Shown here: positions 1 through 8,190 of the stretch, one piece after another
How the letters are laid out: the number at the start of each line of letters is the position of its first letter
How positions within the stretch are numbered: the first letter of the stretch is position 1
DNA from: Porphyrobacter sp.
GTDB lineage: Bacteria > Pseudomonadota > Alphaproteobacteria > Sphingomonadales > Sphingomonadaceae
Direction: 5' to 3'
Assembly: GCA_014359685.1 (NCBI GenBank)
Contig: JACIYY010000191.1
Location: 1-8,395 of the forward strand
Length of the DNA: 8,395 bases
Made by a program: the position numbers and the translations under genes
The notes under the pieces: model-generated
What the model was told of the DNA's origin: nothing
The model's input: the letters and a program-made list of their open reading frames with translations, nothing else
Database searches by the model: none

Positions 1-225
1 CCCGCCGCCATCGTCGAGCGCGAGGGGCTGAAGCAGGAAAGCGATACCGGCGCGATCGAGGCGGCGGTGGACGAGATCCTCGCCGCCAATGCCGACAAGG
101 TGGCGCAGTACAAGGCCGGCAAGGACGCCTTGTTCGGCTTCTTCGTCGGCCAGGCGATGAAGGCGATGAAGGGCAAGGCCAACCCGCAGGTGGTGAACGA
201 GGTGCTGCGGGCGAAGCTGCGTTAG
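1..225 (+). CDS. gatB: Asp-tRNA(Asn)/Glu-tRNA(Gln) amidotransferase subunit B, C-terminal fragment
   Basis: This is the last 74 codons of GatB; the 5' part lies outside the window. GatB is the tRNA-binding, kinase-like subunit of the GatCAB complex in the cytoplasm, which converts misacylated Glu-tRNA(Gln) or Asp-tRNA(Asn) to Gln-tRNA(Gln) or Asn-tRNA(Asn). The visible piece matches the helical YqeY-like tail domain that ends the family: it begins near [11 protein letters not shown], continues through the conserved stretch [23 protein letters not shown], and closes with [11 protein letters not shown]. Reading frame 1 is open from the first base to TAG at 223-225. The stop overlaps the stop of the converging phosphatase gene, which leaves no room for a separate intergenic terminator. 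The family call is firm from the C-terminal signature; whether the enzyme serves Gln, Asn or both tRNAs cannot be read from this fragment. Confidence 0.93.
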   Translation, partial: PAAIVEREGLKQESDTGAIEAAVDEILAANADKVAQYKAGKDALFGFFVGQAMKAMKGKANPQVVNEVLRAKLR

Positions 226-1031
226 GTCGCCCCCCGCTCCGGCAAGCCCGCGATCCGCTCGGCCATTCCCGCCCACAGCGCCGGAGAGGCCGCGCCGATC
301 AGCCCGGTGCGGCCGCGCTGGTCGACGCGATAGGGCGAGCCGTCGGGGCGGGCGGCCTTGCCCCCGGCCTCGTTCAGCCACAGCGCCCCGGCCGCATGGT
401 CCCACGGCAGCGTGCGTTCGAAGATCGCGACATCATTGGTGCCCAGCGCCAGCCGCGGATATTGCTCGGCCGCGCAATAGGGAATGTCGGCGAGGCTATA
501 ATGCGGGGCGATGTGCTCCAGCACAGAGCGGCGGTGCGCGTCGTCCATGAAGATCAAGGAGATCGCCGCGACCGGCCGCTCGCTGCCGGTCGGCCGGGCG
601 GTGATCGGCTCGCCATCGACCAGCGCGCCGCCGCCGCGATGGGCGGCGCAGAAACGTTCGGTCAGGCAGTCGAAGATCCACCCCGACTGCGCCTCGCCGC
701 CTTCGCAGCGGGCGATCAGAATGCCGAAGGGCCGCTGTCCGGCGGCGAAGTTGCGGGTGCCGTCCACCGGGTCGACGACCCAGCACGGGCCGGCCAGCCG
801 GTCGAGTACCGCCGGGTCGGCATGGGCCGCCTCCTCCCCCACCAGCGCCAGGCCGGGCGCCAGCCGCGCCAGTCCGTCGAACAGCAGCGCCTCGGCCTCG
901 CGGTCGGCAATGGTGACAGGGTCGTTGCCGCCCTTGTCCTCAACCTCGCCGGCCTTGAGGTTGCGGTAACGCGGCAGGATCGCCTTGGCCGTGACCTCGC
1001 GGCACAGCGCCAGGATCGATCGGTCGAGCAT
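222..1031 (-). CDS. inositol monophosphatase-family phosphatase (possibly histidinol-phosphatase HisN-like)
   Basis: A 269-residue member of the Mg2+-dependent, lithium-sensitive phosphatase superfamily (inositol monophosphatase, HisN, CysQ). The metal-binding signatures are intact: DPVTIAD at 37-43, GEE at 65-67, the family motif [12 protein letters not shown] at 84-95 with metal ligands D87 and D90, and [16 protein letters not shown] at 209-224 with D211. Length is normal for the family. I place the start at the ATG at 1031-1029, 2 nt after the argJ stop. An in-frame GTG at 1037-1035 overlapping the argJ TGA is an alternative. A longer open frame reaching to 1295 lies entirely inside argJ and its extra residues are Arg/Gly-rich shadow sequence. 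There is no strong Shine-Dalgarno, so translation is probably coupled to argJ. The substrate is not determined. Linkage to argJ makes an amino-acid role such as histidinol-phosphate hydrolysis attractive, but that is inference from context; inositol-1-phosphate or 3'-phosphoadenosine 5'-phosphate remain possible. Confidence 0.88.
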   Translation of the reverse strand: MLDRSILALCREVTAKAILPRYRNLKAGEVEDKGGNDPVTIADREAEALLFDGLARLAPGLALVGEEAAHADPAVLDRLAGPCWVVDPVDGTRNFAAGQRPFGILIARCEGGEAQSGWIFDCLTERFCAAHRGGGALVDGEPITARPTGSERPVAAISLIFMDDAHRRSVLEHIAPHYSLADIPYCAAEQYPRLALGTNDVAIFERTLPWDHAAGALWLNEAGGKAARPDGSPYRVDQRGRTGLIGAASPALWAGMAERIAGLPERGAT

Positions 1032-1033
1032 CG

Positions 1034-2260
1034 TCACGAGCGGTAATCCGCATTGATCGCGATGTAGCCATGGGTCAGGTCGCAGGTCCACACCACCGCC
1101 TGCCCCTCCCCCAGCCCCAGATCGACGGCGATCACGATCTCGCGGCCCTTCAGATGCTCTGCCACCGGCGCTTCGTCGTACCCGGCGACCGGCTGCCCGT
1201 CGCGCGCGGTCCAGTGGCCGCCGAAGCCGATCGACAGGCGGTCGCGGTCGGCCGGCTCGCCCGCCTTGCCCACCGCCATCACCACGCGGCCCCAATTGGC
1301 ATCCTCGCCGGCCAGCGCCGTCTTGACCAGCGGCGAGTTGGCGACCGCCAGCCCGATGCGCCGCGCGCTGTCATCGGAGGCGGCGCCGGTCACCCGCACC
1401 TCGACGAACTTGCTCGCCCCCTCGCCATCGCGCACCACCAGATGGGCGAGCTGGCGGCAGACATCGTGCAGCGCAGCGGCGAAGGCGTCGGCCCCGGCAT
1501 CCTCGAAGCTGGCGAGCGGGGCATTGCCGGCCGCGCCGGTGGCGAAGGCCAGCACCGTGTCGCTGGTCGAGGTGTCGCTATCGACCGTGATGCAGGAGAA
1601 GGTCCGCTCGTTGGCGGCCGACAGCAGCGCCTGCAGGAACACCGGCTCCACCGCCGCATCGGTGAAGATGTAGCCCAGCATCGTCGCCATGTCGGGCGCG
1701 ATCATCCCGCTGCCCTTGATGATCCCGGCCAGCGTCTCCGTTCGCCCATCGACCACCGCCGTGGCGAGCGCGCCCTTCTCGAACGTGTCGGTCGTCCCGA
1801 TCGTCGCGGCCGCTTGCCGCCACGAGCATGGAGGGGCCGCCAGCGCCGCCTCGATCCCTGCGTGCGCCCGGTCCTGCGGCAGCGGCACGCCGATCACGCC
1901 GGTGGAGCTGACAAACACCTGTGACGGCTGGCATCCCAGATGCCCCGCGACCTGCGCCATGATCGCCTCCACTGCCTCGCGCCCGCGATGACCGGTGAAG
2001 GCGTTGGAATTGCCGGCATTGACCACCAGCGCCCGTGCGCTGCCCAACCGCGCCTGCTCGCGCCCCAGCTCCACCTCGCTCGAACAGCAGACATTCTTCG
2101 TGAACAGTCCGGCGACGGCGGTGCCCTCGGCCAGTTCCACCAGGGTCAGGTCGCAGCGGTCCCACTCCTTGTAGCGTGCCCGCGCGATCCGCAGCGTGAC
2201 GCCTGCGATCGGCGGGATGGCGGGGAACGGCAGCGCGAGCGGGGAGCGGGCAAGGTCCAT
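1034..2260 (-). CDS. argJ: bifunctional ornithine acetyltransferase / N-acetylglutamate synthase
   Basis: ArgJ transfers the acetyl group from N-acetylornithine to glutamate, giving ornithine and recycling N-acetylglutamate in the cyclic arginine pathway; bifunctional members also use acetyl-CoA. The 408-residue product has full family length. Landmarks are VNAGNSNAFTG at 80-90, SSTGVIG at 118-124, and the self-cleavage site KGSGMIAPDMATML at 182-195. In this family the precursor cuts itself before the Thr of the ATML motif, here Thr193 (codon 1684-1682), which becomes the N-terminal nucleophile of the beta chain. The protein ends in the typical AINADYRS. ATG at 2260-2258 is the first plausible start; a weak AAGG lies about 9 nt upstream. 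The gene is divergent from the small secreted-protein gene and secA, and co-directional with the phosphatase 2 nt downstream. Whether it is mono- or bifunctional cannot be settled from sequence motifs alone. Its leader carries two competing inverted repeats. Confidence 0.95.
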   Translation of the reverse strand: MDLARSPLALPFPAIPPIAGVTLRIARARYKEWDRCDLTLVELAEGTAVAGLFTKNVCCSSEVELGREQARLGSARALVVNAGNSNAFTGHRGREAVEAIMAQVAGHLGCQPSQVFVSSTGVIGVPLPQDRAHAGIEAALAAPPCSWRQAAATIGTTDTFEKGALATAVVDGRTETLAGIIKGSGMIAPDMATMLGYIFTDAAVEPVFLQALLSAANERTFSCITVDSDTSTSDTVLAFATGAAGNAPLASFEDAGADAFAAALHDVCRQLAHLVVRDGEGASKFVEVRVTGAASDDSARRIGLAVANSPLVKTALAGEDANWGRVVMAVGKAGEPADRDRLSIGFGGHWTARDGQPVAGYDEAPVAEHLKGREIVIAVDLGLGEGQAVVWTCDLTHGYIAINADYRS

Positions 2261-2270
2261 GGCCAGCGCC

Positions 2271-2308
2271 TTACCGGTCCGCGATGCGCCGGTAAATCGT
2301 TCCGGCGC
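2271..2308 (-). promoter_or_regulatory. two overlapping, mutually exclusive inverted repeats in the argJ leader
   Basis: On the top strand, TTACCGG (2271-2277) pairs with CCGGTAA (2289-2295) across 11 nt, and GCGCCGG (2286-2292) pairs with CCGGCGC (2302-2308) across 9 nt. The two stems share the middle segment 2289-2292, so only one can form at a time. On the argJ transcript the proximal hairpin ends 10 nt before the ATG and would lie next to or over the ribosome-binding region, while the distal one would release it. No U-tract follows, so this is not a classical intrinsic terminator. The repeats could equally be DNA operator half-sites. The repeats are seen directly; a regulatory role is inference. 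Confidence 0.4.
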
Positions 2309-2322
2309 CGGTGCGGGGCGGC

Positions 2323-2351
2323 TGGACGATGCGCGGCGATTGCCTTATATT
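2323..2351 (+). promoter_or_regulatory. candidate sigma70-type promoter for the small secreted-protein gene
   Basis: A -35-like TGGACG (2323-2328, 4 of 6 to TTGACA) and a -10-like TATATT (2346-2351, 5 of 6 to TATAAT) are separated by 17 bp. The A/T-rich -10 stands out in very GC-rich surroundings. Initiation about 7 nt downstream would fall at 2358-2359, on the first base of the ATG, which predicts a leaderless message; no Shine-Dalgarno is present before that ATG. It is unclear whether secA shares this promoter, since I see no convincing promoter in 2626-2760. Confidence 0.45.
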
Positions 2352-2358
2352 ATTGGCG

Positions 2359-2625
2359 ATGATCCGCCGCCTGCTGACCCTCCTTGCGCTGTGCGCCGGG
2401 CTCGCCGCTGTGGCCGAGCCGGCGCGGGCCGGTGCGGTGGCGATCGACAGCGTGCGGCTGGTCGAACAGGCGACGCTTGTTTGCGGGGCCGGCGATGCGG
2501 GCAGCTTCGCCGCGCCGCAGCGCGCCGCGCCGCGGGCCGAGGGCAAGGCCAATATCTGCCCGCGCCCGGTGCTCACAATCGTGGTGCCCACGGTGATGCT
2601 CAAGGTCGATCGCGCGCTGGATTAG
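2359..2625 (+). CDS. small predicted secreted protein, unknown function, directly upstream of secA
   Basis: An 88-residue protein that I do not recognise. Residues 1-24 form a textbook Sec signal peptide: basic MIRR, a hydrophobic core [15 protein letters not shown], then a PARA cleavage site with the probable cut after Ala24. The mature part of about 64 residues has two cysteines (C42, C67) that could form a disulfide in the periplasm. It also has an Ala/Pro/Arg-rich middle (51-61) and a hydrophobic, beta-like end ([13 protein letters not shown]). The frame is open further upstream (GTG 2311, ATG 2329), but those starts would put the core promoter inside the gene and give the signal peptide an odd N-terminal extension, so ATG 2359 is preferred. 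The gene lies between argJ (divergent) and secA (same direction, 142 nt downstream). The position and signal peptide recall SecM, but length and sequence differ. RAAP at 55-58 is only faintly similar to the RAGP end of the SecM arrest motif. Confidence 0.7.
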   Translation: MIRRLLTLLALCAGLAAVAEPARAGAVAIDSVRLVEQATLVCGAGDAGSFAAPQRAAPRAEGKANICPRPVLTIVVPTVMLKVDRALD

Positions 2626-2756
2626 CGCGCCGCTCCCACGGCCATTGCCGCGCCAGCCGCCGCCCGGCGCTGCCGCCCGCGCCGCTTTCCCGCCGCGCGC
2701 GCCTTTTGCTTCACCCGCCCCCTTCCGTGCCCGTCCGCCGGGTGCCCGCCACTATC
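2626..2756 (+). promoter_or_regulatory. C-rich, A-poor secA leader (possible Rho-loading region)
   Basis: The gap between the small secreted-protein stop (TAG 2623-2625) and the secA ribosome-binding site has no gene that I can support. By hand count, 2631-2750 contains 65 C, 33 G, 18 T and 4 A. Such C-over-G, weakly structured RNA is what Rho prefers for loading. A small stem CCCG/CGGG (2730-2733 with 2739-2742, 5-nt loop) lies about 14 nt upstream of the Shine-Dalgarno. No convincing -10/-35 pair is visible. The composition is observed; Rho involvement is inference. Confidence 0.35.
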
Positions 2757-2760
2757 AGGA
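2757..2760 (+). promoter_or_regulatory. secA Shine-Dalgarno
   Basis: AGGA sits 7 nt before the ATG at 2768. It decides the secA start: the frame stays open upstream to a TTG at 2645, but that extension lacks a ribosome-binding site and encodes Pro/Ala/Arg-rich sequence unlike any SecA N-terminus. Confidence 0.7.
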
Positions 2761-2767
2761 TCAGCCC

Positions 2768-5518
<2,751 letters not shown>

Positions 5519-5549
5519 GCACGGAGCATATCAATCCTCTTGCCGGAGG

Positions 5550-5563
5550 GCGCGGCCCCGCGC
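5550..5563 (+). other. short GC hairpin after secA
   Basis: GCGCG (5550-5554) pairs with CGCGC (5559-5563) around a GCCC loop, 32 nt past the secA stop. The next bases are TAGGGTT, not a T-run, so this is at best a weak transcript-end or mRNA-stabilising structure. The coiled-coil gene begins only 35 nt later, which suggests read-through from secA. Confidence 0.25.
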
Positions 5564-5598
5564 TAGGGTTGCCCGTTAGGATCGAAGGGGCGGGCATC

Positions 5599-5811
5599 AT
5601 GGGCGACGAGACACCCGGGGCGGACGACACACCGGAGCGCGAGCGCCTGATCCATGAGCTTCGCAACGTCCAGGCCGAAAAGCAGGCGCTCAAGCACCTG
5701 CTGGGCAAAGCGGTGGACCAGATCGAGGAGCTGGTCGAAAACGATTGCGAGGACGCCGCCAAGCAGGCCGCGGCCGCGCAGGCCGAACGGCTGCGCCGCG
5801 TCGCCGACTGA
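5599..5811 (+). CDS. small acidic coiled-coil protein, unknown function
   Basis: A 70-residue cytoplasmic protein that I do not recognise. After a disordered acidic N-terminus (MGDETPGADDTPE), residues 13-48 form a strong heptad pattern. Positions 17, 21, 24, 28, 31, 35, 38, 42 and 45 read L, L, V, K, L, L, A, I, L, with only Lys28 breaking the hydrophobic stripe, so a dimeric or oligomeric coiled coil is expected. A second, Ala/Gln/Glu-rich helix covers 51-68. One cysteine (C50) sits at the joint. There is no signal peptide or membrane segment. The start is supported by AGGGG at 5586-5590, 8 nt before the ATG. The same frame runs open back into secA (to 4846), but that part is a shadow of secA. 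The gene follows secA by 80 nt and precedes the SOS-controlled imuA by 125 nt in the same direction. It may be co-transcribed with secA; a functional link to either neighbour is not shown. Confidence 0.72.
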   Translation: MGDETPGADDTPERERLIHELRNVQAEKQALKHLLGKAVDQIEELVENDCEDAAKQAAAAQAERLRRVAD

Positions 5812-5812
5812 C

Positions 5813-5826
5813 CGGCGTTCGCGCCG
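5813..5826 (+). other. short hairpin with TTCG loop after the coiled-coil gene
   Basis: CGGCG (5813-5817) and CGCCG (5822-5826) form a 5-bp stem closed by a TTCG loop, starting 2 nt after the stop codon. Its position suits a 3'-end structure for the secA/coiled-coil transcript. No T-tract follows (next bases CAGGACC), so intrinsic termination is doubtful. Confidence 0.3.
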
Positions 5827-5900
5827 CAGGACCAAGCCAGTCTGCTGGCCGCCTCCACCTGATATTGTCAGCATGTGAAAATGGCGCGCTGCCATCCCCC

Positions 5901-5930
5901 TTGATCTGGCTCCCGCTTGGAACATAAGAT
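5901..5930 (+). promoter_or_regulatory. candidate imuA promoter
   Basis: TTGATC (5901-5906, 4 of 6 to TTGACA) and TAAGAT (5925-5930, 4 of 6 to TATAAT) are 18 bp apart. The -10 lies wholly inside the LexA box, so bound repressor would block polymerase directly. Initiation 6-7 nt downstream lands at about 5937, the A of the imuA ATG, which predicts a leaderless transcript. An alternative -10, CATAAG (5923-5928), gives a 16-bp spacer and a start only slightly further left. Confidence 0.45.
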
Positions 5931-5934
5931 GAAC
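5920..5934 (+). promoter_or_regulatory. LexA (SOS) box
   Basis: GAACATAAGATGAAC is an exact match to the alphaproteobacterial LexA operator GAAC-N7-GAAC (GTTC-N7-GTTC on the other strand). It ends 2 nt before the imuA start codon. imuAB-dnaE2 operons are well-known LexA targets, and the match sits exactly where such an operator is expected. DNA damage, through RecA-stimulated LexA cleavage, should therefore induce the operon. Confidence 0.88.
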
Positions 5935-5936
5935 AT

Positions 5937-6713
5937 ATGAGAATCATCCCCACCCTTGCAGCGGACTGCACCGGGCCGGCCGAGGCGGGCTGCTGGGCCA
6001 GCGGCATCGCCTCGCTGGATGCGGCGCTGGGGGGCGGGCTGGCTGGCGGGCGCGTCCATGAGGTCTATGCTGCGGACGCCGACGATGTTGCCGCCGCGGC
6101 AGGATTTGCCGGGGCGGTGGCGATGGGCATGGCGGGGGAGCGCGCAGCCGTGCTGTGGCTGCGCCCGCAGCGGGCCGCCAGCCGTGGCGGGATCGTTCAG
6201 GCCCATGGCTGGGCCGAACTGGGCGGTGCGGCGGATCGGATCGTGATCGGCCTGGTTCCCGACACGCTGGCCCTGCTGCGCGCCGCCATCGACGCCCTGC
6301 GCGGCCCGGCAACGGGCGCGGTGATCGTGGAAGGCTGGGGCGCGCTGCGCGAGCTGGACCTGACCGCCAGCCGCCGGCTGGCGCTGGCCGCCGAGGCTTC
6401 AGGCGTGCCGTTGCTCCTGCTGCGGCCCGAGGCGAAGCCCGTGCCCAGCGCGGCCCGGACCCGCTGGCAGGTGGCCGCAGCCCCGTCCCGGGCGCTGCCC
6501 GGCAATGCGCCGGGCCATCCCGTCTTCGACATCACCTTGCTGCGCCAGAGAGGCGGCCCCTGCGGCCTTGGCTGGCGGCTGGAGTGGAACCGTGACCAAC
6601 GCGCATTCCAGGAACCGGCGCTATCTGGCGCTGTGGTTTCCGTTCCTGTCGGCGGATCGGCTGCGGATCGAGCATCCCGACCGGCTGATCCGAACCACCG
6701 CAGAATCGCCTGA
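5937..6713 (+). CDS. imuA: SOS mutagenesis accessory protein ImuA (RecA-like)
   Basis: ImuA is a cytoplasmic partner of ImuB and DnaE2 in damage-induced translesion synthesis and mutagenesis; it resembles the RecA/SulA fold. The 258-residue product has the family's opening ASGIASLDAALGGGLAGGRVHEVYA (21-45). The region where RecA carries its Walker A loop has no GKT/GKS. A hydrophobic strand plus acidic residue, GAVIVEGWGAL (127-137), sits at the Walker B position. The end region, [24 protein letters not shown] (198-221) followed by [14 protein letters not shown] (226-239), is characteristic of ImuA. ATG 5937 immediately follows the LexA box and has no Shine-Dalgarno. The last 122 nt overlap imuB in another frame, so ImuA's conserved C-terminal segment and ImuB's N-terminus share DNA. 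It is first in the imuA-imuB-dnaE2 operon. Confidence 0.9.
   Translation: MRIIPTLAADCTGPAEAGCWASGIASLDAALGGGLAGGRVHEVYAADADDVAAAAGFAGAVAMGMAGERAAVLWLRPQRAASRGGIVQAHGWAELGGAADRIVIGLVPDTLALLRAAIDALRGPATGAVIVEGWGALRELDLTASRRLALAAEASGVPLLLLRPEAKPVPSAARTRWQVAAAPSRALPGNAPGHPVFDITLLRQRGGPCGLGWRLEWNRDQRAFQEPALSGAVVSVPVGGSAADRASRPADPNHRRIA
6581..6584 (+). promoter_or_regulatory. imuB Shine-Dalgarno
   Basis: GGAG lies 7 nt before the GTG at 6592, inside imuA. It supports this GTG over the in-frame ATG at 6505, which would add 29 residues that are a shadow of imuA. Confidence 0.55.
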
Positions 6714-8190
6714 TGCCCCGCTGGTGCTGGTCGCCAGGATCAGGGGCGCGCTGCGGCTGTGCGCGGTCGATGCCCATGCCCGGCGGCAAGGCCTCGCCCC
6801 CGGCCTGACCCTGGCCGATGCGCGCGCGCGCCATCCCGATCTGGTGGTGGCCGACATGGACGAGCAAGCGGACCGGGACTGGCTGAAACGGCTGGCCCGG
6901 CATTGCCGCGACTGGTCGCCGCTGGTCACCATTGTCCCGCCCGACGGGATCACGCTGGACATTACCGGGGTGAGCCACCTGTTCGGCGGCGAAGCCGGGC
7001 TGAGCTCGGGGATCGAGGACGCCCTGGCGACGATGCGGATGACCTGCCGGCTGGCGATGGCCGCCACGGCCGAGGCCGCACAGGCGCTCGCCCGTCATGC
7101 GCCGCTGCCGGTCGAGGACGAACACGGCGCCGTGCGGGCGCTGCCGGTCGCCGCGCTGGGGCTGGGCGAGGAGGCCAGCCTGGCCTTGCGCCGGGCCGGG
7201 CTGACCACCATCGGCGCCGTTGCCGCGCGCTCGTCCGCCAGCATCGTCGCGCGCTTCGGCCTGCAGGCGGTGACCGCGCTGCGCCGGCTGACCGGAGAGG
7301 AGGCTGCGCCGATCGCGCCTCTGCCCCAGCCCGCGCCGCTCCATTTCCGGCGCCGCTTCGCCGAGCCGACCGGCCATCAGGCGACGGTCGCGGCCTGCTT
7401 CGCGGACCTGCTGCGCGAGGCCTCCGGAACGCTGGAGGAGCGCGGCCTGGGCGGGCGGCGCTTTGCCCTCACTTTGTTCCGCAGCGATGGCGCGCGGCAC
7501 CGCCTGGACATCGAAACCGGCCAGCCGACCCGCGATCCCGCGCTGGTCATGCGCCTGTTCGAGGAGCGGATCGGAACGCTGGCCGATCCGCTCGATCCCG
7601 GATTCGGCTATGACAGCATCACGCTGTTCCTGCCTGTCACGGAACCGCTCGCCGCCAGCCAGCCGACGCTCGACGGGAACGAGCGCAAAACTGCCGCCCT
7701 GTCGGACCTGATCGACCGGCTGAGCACCCGGCTGGGGTCGGAACGCCTGTTCCGGCTGATCCCGCAAGACAGCCATATCCCCGAACAGGCGCAGCTTGCC
7801 CTGCCGGCGATCCGCGAGACCGTGCCGGTCCGCTGGCCCGCGCCGCTGCGCGACGAGCCACCGATGCGGCCGCTGTTCCTGTTCGATCCGCCCCACCCCG
7901 TGGCGGTCATCGCGCAGGTGCCCGACGGTCCGCCGCACCGCTTCCGCTGGCGGCGCAAGCTGCATGAGGTGCGGCTGTACGAAGGGCCGGAGCGGATCGC
8001 CGCCGAATGGTGGCGGCGGCCCGATGGCCATCACACCGGCGCTGGCGGCGAGCAGTCCGGCACAGCCGGGCTGACGCGCGATTACTACCGGATCGAAGAT
8101 GTGCGGGGGCGGCGCTACTGGATCTTCCGCCACGGCCTCTACGACGAAAAGCCCGATCCGCGGTGGTATCTGCACGGGCTGTTCGCATGA
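6592..8190 (+). CDS. imuB: ImuB, catalytically inactive Y-family polymerase-like mutasome scaffold
   Basis: ImuB links DnaE2, ImuA and the sliding clamp at stalled forks during SOS mutagenesis. From the GTG start the product is 532 residues. The N-terminus [17 protein letters not shown] (9-25) is the ImuB signature and replaces the strand that carries the first metal-binding Asp in Y-family polymerases. The second catalytic site (S-[IL]-D-E in active enzymes) appears as TLDIT at 121-125, which keeps an Asp but lacks the Glu. Palm/fingers-like sequence continues to FGG (131-133); [23 protein letters not shown] (189-211) resembles the helix-hairpin-helix thumb. A possible clamp-binding peptide, QPTLDG, is at 357-362. 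The C-terminal domain (about 427-532) has the family features [33 protein letters not shown] and a closing WYLHGLFA. The start overlaps imuA by 122 nt; the stop overlaps the dnaE2 ATG. Confidence 0.93.
   Translation: MTNAHSRNRRYLALWFPFLSADRLRIEHPDRLIRTTAESPDAPLVLVARIRGALRLCAVDAHARRQGLAPGLTLADARARHPDLVVADMDEQADRDWLKRLARHCRDWSPLVTIVPPDGITLDITGVSHLFGGEAGLSSGIEDALATMRMTCRLAMAATAEAAQALARHAPLPVEDEHGAVRALPVAALGLGEEASLALRRAGLTTIGAVAARSSASIVARFGLQAVTALRRLTGEEAAPIAPLPQPAPLHFRRRFAEPTGHQATVAACFADLLREASGTLEERGLGGRRFALTLFRSDGARHRLDIETGQPTRDPALVMRLFEERIGTLADPLDPGFGYDSITLFLPVTEPLAASQPTLDGNERKTAALSDLIDRLSTRLGSERLFRLIPQDSHIPEQAQLALPAIRETVPVRWPAPLRDEPPMRPLFLFDPPHPVAVIAQVPDGPPHRFRWRRKLHEVRLYEGPERIAAEWWRRPDGHHTGAGGEQSGTAGLTRDYYRIEDVRGRRYWIFRHGLYDEKPDPRWYLHGLFA

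Noticed and set aside
1070..1924. 284-residue open frame antisense to argJ
   Set aside because: It is Arg/His/Gly-rich with no domain, opposite an unambiguous argJ.
2711..2750. G-quadruplex on the minus strand of the secA leader
   Set aside because: There are G-runs, but the loops are long and uneven (about 12, 7 and 1 nt). The C skew is better explained as a leader-RNA property.
2645..2767. A 41-residue N-terminal extension of SecA from a TTG
   Set aside because: The extension is Pro/Ala/Arg-rich and has no ribosome-binding site. ATG 2768 has AGGA at the right distance and gives the standard SecA N-terminus.
5550..5563. Intrinsic terminator for secA
   Set aside because: The stem is short and no T-run follows. 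It is kept only as a low-confidence hairpin.
5929..5940. Three-codon upstream ORF (ATG AAC ATA TGA) overlapping the imuA ATG
   Set aside because: It lies within the LexA box and upstream of the predicted transcription start, and it has no ribosome-binding site. It is most likely an accident of the operator sequence.
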